Of a stretch of DNA of 64,000 nucleotides, positions 53,028 to 60,446 are shown one piece after another. The stretch is from NCBI GenBank assembly GCA_958295785.1, contig OY282377.1, positions 3,392,385-3,456,384 of the forward strand. Direction: 5' to 3'. The notes beneath the pieces were generated by a model. That model did not search any database, had not been told where the DNA came from, and worked only from the letters and a program-made list of their open reading frames with translations. Made by a program: the position numbers and the translations under genes. Source of the DNA: an uncultured Latescibacterota bacterium (GTDB taxonomy: Bacteria > Latescibacterota > UBA2968). The stretch's first letter is position 1, and every line of letters begins with the position of its first letter.

Positions 53028-53123
53028 AATACTCAACGGATATGTTGTCAACAGATAGGTTGACAATGATTTTTCAACAAATTTAATACTCAACGGATAT
53101 GTTGTCAACAGATAAGTTGACAA
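53028..53123. promoter_or_regulatory. Twin operator-like palindromes before the two-ATPase operon
   Basis: A 39-bp sequence starting AATACTCAACGGATATG occurs at 53028-53066 and 53085-53123 with one difference. Each copy ends in TTGTCAAC-N6-GTTGACAA, a perfect 8-bp inverted repeat (53045-53066 and 53102-53123). The spacing of 57 bp start to start is about 5.4 turns of DNA. It is placed to control the minus-strand ATPase operon and possibly the plus-strand hsdS side. Confidence 0.75.
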
Positions 53124-53124
53124 A

Positions 53125-53880
53125 ATGCCATGTCAACGATATTTTCTTGAATGCCCATCAAAAAGGGTGGATGCGGGCGTGCAGATGGACACACTCAACC
53201 TCATCATCCTATCGCAGGACAAAACCTCGGCAGCGCGTGCGTTTTACCTGAAAATGGCGATTCGCAAAAGATGGAGTAAGCGGAAACTTGAACGCCCGTT
53301 TCGCGGGGCCTTATTCGAGCGGGTCGTGCTCAGTCCGCCAAAAATGTCAGCACTGCCGACACATATCCATTGGCGAGGCGTGGATACTTCAGATGTCAAA
53401 CGCATGTGGTTCACGGCTTGGGAAAAGCAAAAACTGAAACTTTGTAAGGATGATCTGTTGGTCTGCGAAGGAGGGGATGTCGGTCGCAGTGCGCTTTGGA
53501 ACGACGAGATTGAAGGTTGCTATATTCAAAACCCGCTCAATCGCGTTAGAGCACGAGAGAACGCAGACACGCGGTTTCTTTTTTATTGGCTGTATTTCAT
53601 CAAGCAGATAGGCTACATAGATATGATTTGTAACAAAGCGACCATTGCCCACTTTACTGTTGAGAAGGTTGAGGCGACCCCGTGAGTGCATCCTCTCCTC
53701 GACGAACAACAAAAAATCGCCGCATTCCTCGACAGGGAAACGGCGAAGATTGACGCTCTCATTGTGGAATGCGAAACCGCGATTGGGTTGCTCAAGGAAC
53801 GCCGAACCGCGCTTATTTCGGCGGCGGTGACGGGCGAGATTGATGTGCGAGATGTCGAGCACGCGGAACGCTACGGCTAA
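53125..53880 (+). pseudogene. Type I specificity subunit (hsdS), C-terminal part with in-frame stop
   Basis: The frame from 53125 reads into a target-recognition domain: HIHWRGVDTSDVKRMWF, then KLCKDDLLVCEGGDVGRSALW and KATIAHFTVEKVEATP. A TGA follows at 53683-53685, and in the same frame LLDEQQKIAAFLDRETAKID, AIGLLKERRTALISAAVTGE and IDVRDVEHAERYG, the conserved HsdS coiled coil and tail. The first target-recognition domain is missing, and residues before about 53340 are not HsdS-like. The nonsense codon and the missing half indicate decay. The final part is duplicated at 54698. Confidence 0.82.
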
Positions 53881-54001
53881 GCCGAGTGAAGGGATGCGAG
53901 AAACTTGCGTGTGGTGGCATGTTTGGCTACCTTGTTCAACAAGTGCCTGGTAAAAAAAATGATCGAGGTGGAAACGACAACATTCAATGGAGGCGACCTG
54001 C

Positions 54002-54223
54002 ATGAGCCATATCAAATTCAGAGTTCGCATTGAACAAGATGAGGATGGCGTTTTTGTGGCCGAAGTACCCGCATTACCAGGGTGCATTTCGCAAGGGCAG
54101 ACTCGGGATGACGCCTTGGCAAATGCCGAAGAAGCGATTGCCCTGTACATAGAAAGTCTGGAAGCCCATGGCGATCCCACTCCTCCATCAATTACAGAAG
54201 AAATTGTCGAGGTAGAGATTTGA
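54002..54223 (+). CDS. hicB: HicB-family antitoxin
   Basis: A 73-residue HicB protein: FRVRIEQDEDGVFVAEVPALPGCISQGQTRDDALANAEEAI is the standard HicB core, followed by PTPPSITEEIVEVEI. The ATG at 54002 has GGAGG eight bases upstream. It overlaps hicA. No DNA-binding C-terminal domain is present. The pair sits inside the type I R-M remains, between the hsdS tail and the hsdR fragment. Confidence 0.9.
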   Translation: MSHIKFRVRIEQDEDGVFVAEVPALPGCISQGQTRDDALANAEEAIALYIESLEAHGDPTPPSITEEIVEVEI

Positions 54224-54444
54224 TGCCACTTCCAGTTGTTGCAGGCCGCGATGTTGTTAAGGCGTTGGGGAAAATTGGTTATGTTTTTGACCGACAACGC
54301 GGAAGTCATATCATCCTGCGACTGAATCGAGAACCCCATCGTCGCATTGTCGTGCCGAGACATAAGGAAGTTGCCAAAGGGACTTTACGAGCGATTATTC
54401 GAGAGGCAGGTCTGACTGTTCAAGCGTTCAGAATCCTCTTGTAA
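54223..54444 (+). CDS. hicA: HicA-family mRNA interferase toxin
   Basis: A 73-residue HicA: VAGRDVVKALGKIGYVFDRQRGSHIILR with the catalytic His in GSHII, then IVVPRHKEVAKGTLRAIIREAGLT. The double-stranded-RNA-binding-like fold cleaves mRNA when not bound by HicB. ATG 54223 shares one base with the hicB stop (TGATG). Unlike the pair at 39.2 kb this one is intact, in the order hicB-hicA. Confidence 0.9.
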   Translation: MPLPVVAGRDVVKALGKIGYVFDRQRGSHIILRLNREPHRRIVVPRHKEVAKGTLRAIIREAGLTVQAFRILL

Positions 54445-54456
54445 GTTCGGCGAGAT

Positions 54457-54693
54457 ATGACAATGACCACCAAACCCACCTCGGAAAGAGATTTTGAGAA
54501 CGCGATTGAAGCGTGGTTGTTGGAGCAGGCCGGCTACACCCGCGTTGACAATCGCCAATTCGACCCGGCACTCGCCCTCGACAAACACACCCTGCTCGCC
54601 TTTCTCAACGAGACACAGCCCGGTGCTTTGGACGCCCTCAAGCGCAGCGGCGGCAGCAATGTCGAGCAGGCCGTCGTCCATGAGGAAATTTGA
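54457..54693 (+). pseudogene. N-terminal fragment of type I restriction subunit (hsdR)
   Basis: Seventy-eight residues: TSERDFENAIEAWLLEQAGYTRV, FDPALALDKHTLLAFLNETQPG and ALDALKRSGGS, the start of HsdR before its nuclease domain. The frame stops at 54693, where it runs straight into a second copy of the hsdS tail. Everything else (nuclease, helicase) is missing, so the fragment is dead. Confidence 0.82.
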
Positions 54694-54697
54694 GATG

Positions 54698-54873
54698 GCG
54701 ATTGGGTTGCTCAAGGAACGCCGAACCGCGCTTATTTCGGCGGCGGTGACGGGCGAGATTGATGTGCGAGATGCAGAACACACGAAACGCTACGGCGAAC
54801 AGGCTTATGGAGAATCCGAGTGAAGGGATGCGAGCAACTTGCGGGCGGTGGCATGTTTGGCTACCTTGTTCAA
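54698..54873 (+). pseudogene. Second copy of the hsdS 3' end
   Basis: Near-identical to 53779-53939 (GCGATTGGGTTGCTC ... CTACCTTGTTCAA) apart from about 15 extra bases. It encodes AIGLLKERRTALISAAVTGE-IDVRD and a longer end, and closes at 54823. The duplication extends past the stop codon into non-coding DNA. Confidence 0.88.
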
Positions 54874-54876
54874 TAA

Positions 54877-55046
54877 GAAGCCCTAAGATAAAAAAATCAA
54901 GCGTCTGAAACAGATGAGTAAACAGCCGATGGAGAGGAACGCCTCATGGATGTCCGCTCTGTGCTCGTAGCGCACCCGCAGTCTGCGGAACTGGCGGAGC
55001 CAGGCCAGAGTCCGCAATCCATGGCAACGCTTTTTGTTAGGGCTTC
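54877..55046 (-). mobile_element. Relic of an IS5-type element (transposase C-terminus and both ends)
   Basis: GAAGCCCTAAGA (54877) and TGTTAGGGCTTC (ending 55046) are inverted ends. On the minus strand 55029-54883 one frame of 48 codons reads LRTLAWLRQFRRLRVRY-EHRADIHEAFLSIGCLLICFRR, the end of an IS5-family DDE transposase. The rest of the gene is deleted. It is the larger relative of the MITE inside tnpB. Confidence 0.78.
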
Positions 55047-55087
55047 TTATTGTTTCGCGTCATCTAACCAACAGGAGGTATGAGAAC

Positions 55088-55867
55088 ATGGACTACAAAT
55101 TGCCCGAAGACTTTCACGCGGTGCTCCAAATCGCCAATGCGTATGAACGCCTTGACGAAGCCCTGCAAGTCGCCGAAAAGATCGTTGCTGCCGGCGTCAA
55201 ATTGCACCCCAACATGGATCACGCGGCGATCTTTACGGACCCGCCGCACCTCGTTGCGGGACCTTTGAAAACTGTGGGGTACATCGCGGGTTGGGATACC
55301 AAATGCTATCCCTCGCCCGTCGATGAACGGGATTATATCAATGTGCCCTCGGGGTTGCCCGATGGCCATCCTGCCCTTGCGCGCGGTTGGTTTCGCTACG
55401 TCGCCGTGGTTCACCCGGTTGACATGGCCGCGCTCAATCAGATGATTCGGCAGGGCTACGGCAATCCCTTTATCCACCATCTCACCTGGGGCATTGTGCC
55501 GCCCGAGCGAAAGAGCGGGGATGATTTCGGCTATGCCTGCGAGGTGATTTCTCACATGGTCAATGTGTGGCAACGCATTGGCGATCATCTCAAGGCAGAA
55601 CCGGGTACGTTGATCATGGCCTTGCCGCCCGAGGTCACGCAACACCCGCAATTTGAAGCCACCTTGCCCGAATTGTTCGACGGGCTGGATTCGGCATCGC
55701 ATCAGGTTGAAACCATGCAAGGCGGGGGATTTTTGATTCAGTTTTTCGTTCTGACGGGCGGGCGCATTGAAGTCGCGCTTCGCATTGACACACAGCAGAC
55801 CTTCAACCCGAAAAGCGTACACAAAATCTCGGAAGACGAAATCAGCACGCAACAGACGGATTCATGA
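55088..55867 (+). CDS. Unrecognised cytoplasmic protein
   Basis: A 259-residue protein from ATG 55088 with AGGAGG nine bases upstream. I do not recognise the family. It has no signal peptide or membrane segment. Notable stretches are VAAGVKLHPNMDHAAIFTDPPH, CYPSPVDERDYINVPSGLPDGHP and NPFIHHLTWGIVPP, which contain several His and acidic residues that could bind a metal, and a beta-rich end (GGGFLIQFFVLTGGRIEVALRI). The HHLTWGI segment recalls vicinal-oxygen-chelate enzymes, but this is weak. It stands alone after the IS relic and is followed by a strong terminator. Confidence 0.75.
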   Translation: MDYKLPEDFHAVLQIANAYERLDEALQVAEKIVAAGVKLHPNMDHAAIFTDPPHLVAGPLKTVGYIAGWDTKCYPSPVDERDYINVPSGLPDGHPALARGWFRYVAVVHPVDMAALNQMIRQGYGNPFIHHLTWGIVPPERKSGDDFGYACEVISHMVNVWQRIGDHLKAEPGTLIMALPPEVTQHPQFEATLPELFDGLDSASHQVETMQGGGFLIQFFVLTGGRIEVALRIDTQQTFNPKSVHKISEDEISTQQTDS

Positions 55868-55998
55868 AAGCTACACCCTTCCGCCATTCGGTCACTGATC
55901 TCCAGAGCTACGGTAAGCCCGCTGTGGCATTGGAGGCGGTTTTCAAGATGAAGGCAGGGGACATAGCGGTGGCGGAAATTGAGTTGGACAGCTCGCAC

Positions 55999-56036
55999 AA
56001 AAAATCCCATCCTGAGTTCAGGGTGGGATTTTTTTA
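55999..56036. terminator. Strong bidirectional terminator
   Basis: AAAAAATCCCATCCTGA pairs with TCAGGGTGGGATTTTTTT around a two-base loop, between the gene ending at 55867 and the convergent gene ending at 56088. Confidence 0.9.
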
Positions 56037-56087
56037 TTGTGCGGCCTAACGCCAAGGCTCGGCTTTTTTTATTCTGTCGCGCTTAAT

Positions 56088-57602
56088 TTAGAACCGACTA
56101 AAAAAGTCCCATACGATCTGATTTCCGTCCACTCCTGCACTGTTGTCTGCATAGGGCCATTCGTGCCCGAAGTTCGTGATTTTGTAATACCAAATCTCAA
56201 CGTTGGCGTTACAGTCCCGGTGCTTATAAAGCGTGTTGTCGGAATTTATATCGATGGTTTCGGTAGTCAGACATGAATTTTGATCGCTCCAATAATCTAT
56301 AATTATGTCCATGCCTGGCGCGCCACCCCAGCCACCCTCGATCTTGAGGCCTCCATCAATTGGAACAATTTCATCATTGACGCCAGAAAGCTGAAGCAGG
56401 GGAAACGGCGTGGGAATGCGGTTTTGCCAAGCACCTCCACTCATCGTGCCAATAATTGATGCAACCCCTTTGAATACATTTGGGGCCTCCATTCCCAACA
56501 CGTATGCCATCATACCTCCATTTGATACACCGGCAACAAAGGTTTTCTCAGAATTTAAATGATGTTCAACCTGTAAAAACCGGGCCAAAGAACTCAAGAA
56601 CCCAATGTCATCCGTATTGCTGACATTCAACCGAGCATTCCAATGCCGCGTGCCTTCGTAATCTTCGCTTCCCAAGGGATATACAACCGCAAATCCATTT
56701 GAATCGGCAGTAAAATTCAAATTTGAGTACTCTCGTAAATATTCGGGATTACCCCCATGACCATGCAACATGAATATCAATGGTGCATTTTCGGGCAGAT
56801 CTCGTGGTTTATGGAACAAATAATATCTGGCGATACCATTGTAAGAAAATTCTGAATATTCGCTGAGATCCAGATGCTCTGATTTACCGTCCTTAGAGTC
56901 ATCCCTTGATTTATCACTTTTCCCTACGCCTACAATCGCAAAATTAGTTCCGTCATAGGTGCAGTTAATGACATATCCTCCAACATCGACATCGACATTC
57001 TGCCCGCTTTGAAGATAGCTCCCGTTTTTCGCAACATTGTCGCTGGTTGTCAAAACAACGCTTTTATCCATTCCGAAATCAAAGGTATAACCGAGGTTTT
57101 TATAGGTTGCGGTTAGGGTTAAACCATTGACCGCACCCGATTTATCGCCCATGGGCATTTTCGATGATTCGGTCGCGCGCGCCTTTTCGCCGATAGGCAA
57201 ATTGAGCATCACCTCGTACCCGCTGTTGACCGGGATACTCGACCACGAACCGACCTCGCTTCCGTCTTGCCATGCGCGGGCGCGATAATAGCCCGTCACA
57301 TTGTCCGACGCGATCTCCACACGCGCCTGCCCCATCTCATCGGTCATGCCCGACCATTGATACGACGCTGCCCGGCCGGCAATGGCGCGCGAAAATTCCA
57401 CCCTTGCACCGCTTACGGGCGCGCCATCCCGCGACAGATTGACCACCACCACGGCTTGGGAAGCGCGATCGCGCGCAGTCAATTTGCCCAGCGGGGGGCC
57501 GGTCGTCTCGGTCAGTGATTGGGTCACGCGCTCGCCGCCGCAACACCACATCAGGCCCGCGGCGAGGGCGATCACAGCGATAATGCGAATATTTTCCAAC
57601 AT
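56088..57602 (-). CDS. Lipoprotein esterase of the PHB-depolymerase/LpqC type
   Basis: A 504-residue protein with an N-terminal signal peptide ending LMWCCGG, so probably a lipoprotein. Residues 35-130 form an immunoglobulin-like domain (VVVVNLSRDGAPVSGARVEF), and 155-250 a second unknown beta domain. Residues 265-504 are an alpha/beta hydrolase of the feruloyl-esterase/PHB-depolymerase kind: IFMLHGHGGNPEY (oxyanion region), the nucleophile GVSNGGMMAY, the acid region LQLSGVNDEIVP, and His in FGHEWPY. It hydrolyses extracellular ester-linked polymers in the family at large. The last codons recur in a partial duplicate at 57711. Confidence 0.88.
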   Translation of the reverse strand: MLENIRIIAVIALAAGLMWCCGGERVTQSLTETTGPPLGKLTARDRASQAVVVVNLSRDGAPVSGARVEFSRAIAGRAASYQWSGMTDEMGQARVEIASDNVTGYYRARAWQDGSEVGSWSSIPVNSGYEVMLNLPIGEKARATESSKMPMGDKSGAVNGLTLTATYKNLGYTFDFGMDKSVVLTTSDNVAKNGSYLQSGQNVDVDVGGYVINCTYDGTNFAIVGVGKSDKSRDDSKDGKSEHLDLSEYSEFSYNGIARYYLFHKPRDLPENAPLIFMLHGHGGNPEYLREYSNLNFTADSNGFAVVYPLGSEDYEGTRHWNARLNVSNTDDIGFLSSLARFLQVEHHLNSEKTFVAGVSNGGMMAYVLGMEAPNVFKGVASIIGTMSGGAWQNRIPTPFPLLQLSGVNDEIVPIDGGLKIEGGWGGAPGMDIIIDYWSDQNSCLTTETIDINSDNTLYKHRDCNANVEIWYYKITNFGHEWPYADNSAGVDGNQIVWDFFSRF

Positions 57603-57710
57603 GACAATCTCCTTTGAAAAAAAATCCCAGAATGGACGATCTCTCGTTTTATTTTTGCAAAACGCCTTTCCAGTCTTTGTTGAAGTTTCGATGTATCCAC
57701 CACGCCATTT

Positions 57711-57766
57711 GGATTAGACCGACTAAAAAAGCCCCATACGATCTGATTTTCGTTCATGCTTTCATG
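57711..57766 (-). repeat. Partial duplicate of the esterase 3' end
   Basis: ACCGACTAAAAAAG-CCCATACGATCTGATTT occurs at 56094 and again at 57715 with few changes. On the minus strand it encodes NQIVW-FFSR, the esterase tail, in a leftover frame (57572-57757). It lies upstream of the esterase start and fills the gap 57603-57796. Confidence 0.75.
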
Positions 57767-57796
57767 GAATTTTCTCCTTTAATAACTGGGAGTATG

Positions 57797-58993
57797 TCAC
57801 ATCTCCGTGATTTCAACCCTTTGCCGGAATGTGTCGAAGTCAATTTTTTTGCTGGCGTACGCGTCGAGGTCGCGTTTGGTCACGCGGAAAATGAGGCGGT
57901 CGGGGTGCTTAATCACCTCGGGGGTTTTGTCTTTTTTCGCACGCACAATACGCACAATTTTGTGGTCGGCGTCTTTGATGAGATCGGCGTGGACGACGAT
58001 GGATTCCTCGGCCGGAAGGTCGCGCAGGGTTGGGCCGTAGTCGGCGAGGGTTTCGATGACTGCGGTTTTGAGGGCTTCGAGTCTATCGGGGGCATCGGTT
58101 TTGTTTTTTCGGTACCAATCGTACCAAAACAGATCGCTCTGTTGCGAGACGAGAAAGATCGCGCCTATGCCTTTTTGGTATAAACCCGCGCTTTTGGCAC
58201 CACTCAAGAAGTGGAAATCCGCATCCCCTTCCCGTTTGATGACGCCGGACAAAATATCGGTCATGATGTCGATTTTTTTGTCACGCGAAGGCTGTGGCTC
58301 GCGCTCGCGGAAGGCGATCCGATTCCGGAAGGTTTGTCCGTCAATTTTGCCCCGATTGTACGCGTCAATGTCGCGTTTGGTCGCAGTGGCTTCATAGAAG
58401 ATCCCCTCGTGATCACCCTGAAATATTTTTGCGAATTGGTGCCCGGCGCCGTGCATGGCTACTGCCATCTTTTTGTGCATTTCCACCCTCTTTTTTTTCC
58501 ACTCCATTGCTGTTTCCCTGTCAATGTCGCCTTTCCCCGCGTACAGGCTGTTGATTTTGCCTATCATGAGACTGTCGATTTCGCCTATCATGAGACTGTC
58601 GATTTCGCCCATCTTTGAGTCGGCGTCGGGCATATTGATTTTTGATGCGTACAGCAAAACGGTTACGCGATCACCGTCTTTCAGTTGCCCAATGGCATTT
58701 GCATAAGTGCCCAGAAATTCGGCGATGCGTTTTTTGTTGAAGACTTCGTCTTTTTCAAGGTCAAAGGAGTATGTTTGGGGCCAACCTCGGTCAACGAGCA
58801 AGACGCCGTAATTTTCGATATAAAGACCGGTTGTCGCCCCTTTTTTTGTCTCCAAGAATCGGTCGAGAATGCTTTCCTGAATGGCGAGGTCGCGCTTCAT
58901 GCGTTGCCAGTCCAGGTCGGCAGAGGCCGATGTGCAAAGTGCGAGAAAGCCGATCCCCGCAAAAAGGATGGTTCGAATCATTTTTTGTCCCAT
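57797..58993 (-). CDS. Unrecognised exported protein with short internal repeats
   Basis: A 398-residue protein from ATG 58993 with GGAG eight bases upstream and a signal peptide (MIRTILFAGIGFLALCTSASA). I do not recognise it. It is charged and helical, with three near-identical units around residues 128-152 (GEIDSLMI GEIDSLMI GKINSLY) encoded by 24-bp DNA repeats at 58556-58612. Two related segments, ATKRDIDAYNRGKIDGQTFRNR and TKRDLDAYASKKIDFDTFRQR, form an internal repeat with DxDAY...FR. It lies 16 bp after the anti-sigma gene on the same strand, so it may be part of that regulon. Confidence 0.75.
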   Translation of the reverse strand: MGQKMIRTILFAGIGFLALCTSASADLDWQRMKRDLAIQESILDRFLETKKGATTGLYIENYGVLLVDRGWPQTYSFDLEKDEVFNKKRIAEFLGTYANAIGQLKDGDRVTVLLYASKINMPDADSKMGEIDSLMIGEIDSLMIGKINSLYAGKGDIDRETAMEWKKKRVEMHKKMAVAMHGAGHQFAKIFQGDHEGIFYEATATKRDIDAYNRGKIDGQTFRNRIAFREREPQPSRDKKIDIMTDILSGVIKREGDADFHFLSGAKSAGLYQKGIGAIFLVSQQSDLFWYDWYRKNKTDAPDRLEALKTAVIETLADYGPTLRDLPAEESIVVHADLIKDADHKIVRIVRAKKDKTPEVIKHPDRLIFRVTKRDLDAYASKKIDFDTFRQRVEITEM

Positions 58994-59009
58994 TTTGATT
59001 TCTCCTTTT

Positions 59010-59729
59010 TTATTGTTTTTTTCTAACTGTGGGAATGATGCGGGTGGGTTGATTTTTTTCAGCGGGCACTAAGGGCATTTGTTGCAATGTATTGTCATAG
59101 CGGGTTCCCCGAGTGTTGTGGAGAATCCACAGGCCGCGGTCAATGCGTTGTAGGTCTTGTTGACGTTGGGTTTCGAGTTCGCGCATCAAGTGGATGAGGG
59201 TGCTGTTGACCTCGTCGCGCTGTCGGTTTTGAGATGCGCGAACGAGGCGATTGGCGTAGTCGATCAGGTTTTGCTGGTGGACGATCAATTCGCCGAGGGT
59301 GATGGGCGCGTCCAACGGATGGGTTTCAGACGTGTCATCAACGGCGATCTGTTCAGACGAATCGCTGGATCGCAGGCCAATAGAGGCGTGGAACGCGCCC
59401 TCTCGAAGGGCAAATTCGACATTGAGAAAGGTTATGACCAGGATCGCGGCAATGGCAAAAGCGGCCGCGGCCGCCCATCGCTTGGGAAATCGCGCGGGCC
59501 ACAGGTTTTGCCAGAAGGAGGGGCGTTCTGCCGCAAACGCGAGGTCCAAATCGGGCGTTTCATCGCGCCAAGTGCTGAGAATGCGGGATGCGTAGCCCAG
59601 TTCCTCGAGGGTTTTGCTGCACGAGGGGCAGGTCTCGATGTGAACGCCGAGGCGTTCGCGCTCGTCTTTGTGGAGGTCCTCGCCGTAGAAATAGGCGATT
59701 AATTGTTCGCGGGTAATGTCACAATTCAT
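59010..59729 (-). CDS. Anti-sigma factor with zf-HC2-like zinc motif
   Basis: A 239-residue single-pass membrane protein starting MNCDITREQLIAYFYGEDL. The H-x3-C-x2-C motif HIETCPSC lies in the cytoplasmic N-terminal anti-sigma domain, a membrane helix is near residues 92-112 (WAAAAAFAIAAILVITFL), and a periplasmic helical region follows (LGELIVHQQNLIDYANRLV). It probably binds the ECF sigma factor encoded upstream. Its ATG at 59729 overlaps the sigma gene by 11 bases; longer upstream starts are inside the sigma gene and are not needed. Confidence 0.88.
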   Translation of the reverse strand: MNCDITREQLIAYFYGEDLHKDERERLGVHIETCPSCSKTLEELGYASRILSTWRDETPDLDLAFAAERPSFWQNLWPARFPKRWAAAAAFAIAAILVITFLNVEFALREGAFHASIGLRSSDSSEQIAVDDTSETHPLDAPITLGELIVHQQNLIDYANRLVRASQNRQRDEVNSTLIHLMRELETQRQQDLQRIDRGLWILHNTRGTRYDNTLQQMPLVPAEKNQPTRIIPTVRKKQ

Positions 59730-60285
59730 AGCGCACCATGTCCTCGCAGATGTGCCAGCGGTCAAAAATTTTTTTGAGGGCTGAAAGGCCGTAATACATT
59801 CTGGATTTGACCGTGTTGATCGGCGCGTTGAGCGTTTCGGCAATTTCGGTGAATTTTAGGCCCTGGTATTCTTTCATGACGATGACCAAGCGCTGTTCTT
59901 CGGGCAAATTTTGCAGGGCGCGGTTGATCAAATCCCGCACGCTTTGTTCGTGAACCCGAGCATCCGGGCGCGCTCCGGTGTCTGCTATCGGGGTGGATTC
60001 CAAAAGCGCGTCGAGGGAGATGAACTTGCGACTGCGCGCCGCGTCTCGGCACGCATTGAGCGCGATTTGGTAGATCCACGAGGTGAATTTGTCCGGGTCG
60101 CGCAACCGCCGAAGGCTTTTGTACGCGCGAATAAAAGTTTGCTGGCACAGGTCGTGTGCATCGTCTCGATTGCCCGCATAACGCAGGACAAAGTTGTAGA
60201 TTGGACACTCCCAACGCTTGACCAAGGTGTTAAAGGCCGCGATGTGCCCGGCTTGGAACTGCGCGATCAGCGCCGCATCATTCAT
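59719..60285 (-). CDS. ECF-type RNA polymerase sigma factor
   Basis: A 188-residue sigma factor: region 2 has FNTLVKRWECPIYNFVLRY, DDAHDLCQQTFIRAYKSL and FTSWIYQIALNACRD; region 4 has LPEEQRLVIVMKEYQGLKFTEIAETLNAPINTVKSRMYYGL, the -35-binding helix-turn-helix. It directs transcription of a small regulon in response to a signal read by the co-encoded anti-sigma factor. No autoregulatory promoter could be picked with confidence in 60286-60395. Confidence 0.95.
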   Translation of the reverse strand: MNDAALIAQFQAGHIAAFNTLVKRWECPIYNFVLRYAGNRDDAHDLCQQTFIRAYKSLRRLRDPDKFTSWIYQIALNACRDAARSRKFISLDALLESTPIADTGARPDARVHEQSVRDLINRALQNLPEEQRLVIVMKEYQGLKFTEIAETLNAPINTVKSRMYYGLSALKKIFDRWHICEDMVRYEL

Positions 60286-60395
60286 CGAGAGAAGCCCCGC
60301 GTTTGGCGTTCAACAGTGTGTCATCACCCTTCAAGACGTTAGGTTGGGCCAAAAAGTTTTAACGCCTGTCAAAAAATTTCATATTTTTTCAAAAC

Positions 60396-60420
60396 AAAAA
60401 AAGCGACCCTTTTGGGTCGC
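60396..60420 (-). terminator. Hairpin with minus-strand T run
   Basis: GCGACCC (60403-60409), TTTT loop, GGGTCGC (60414-60420). On the minus strand it is followed by seven Ts. The only minus-strand gene upstream of it is the methyltransferase at 61293-62372, whose transcript would cross the endonuclease gene in antisense. Confidence 0.7.
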
Positions 60421-60446
60421 CAACTATTCCTTACTGCGAGTGCGCG

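Noticed and set aside
54002-54444. HicBA as part of an intended type I R-M operon
   Set aside because: The pair has its own ribosome site and is flanked by the duplicated hsdS tails, so it looks like a passenger rather than an R-M subunit.
55864-56049. 61-codon frame overlapping the stop of the 55088-55867 gene (ATGA)
   Set aside because: It has no ribosome site of its own and its last third is the rho-independent terminator hairpin, so it is unlikely to be a gene.
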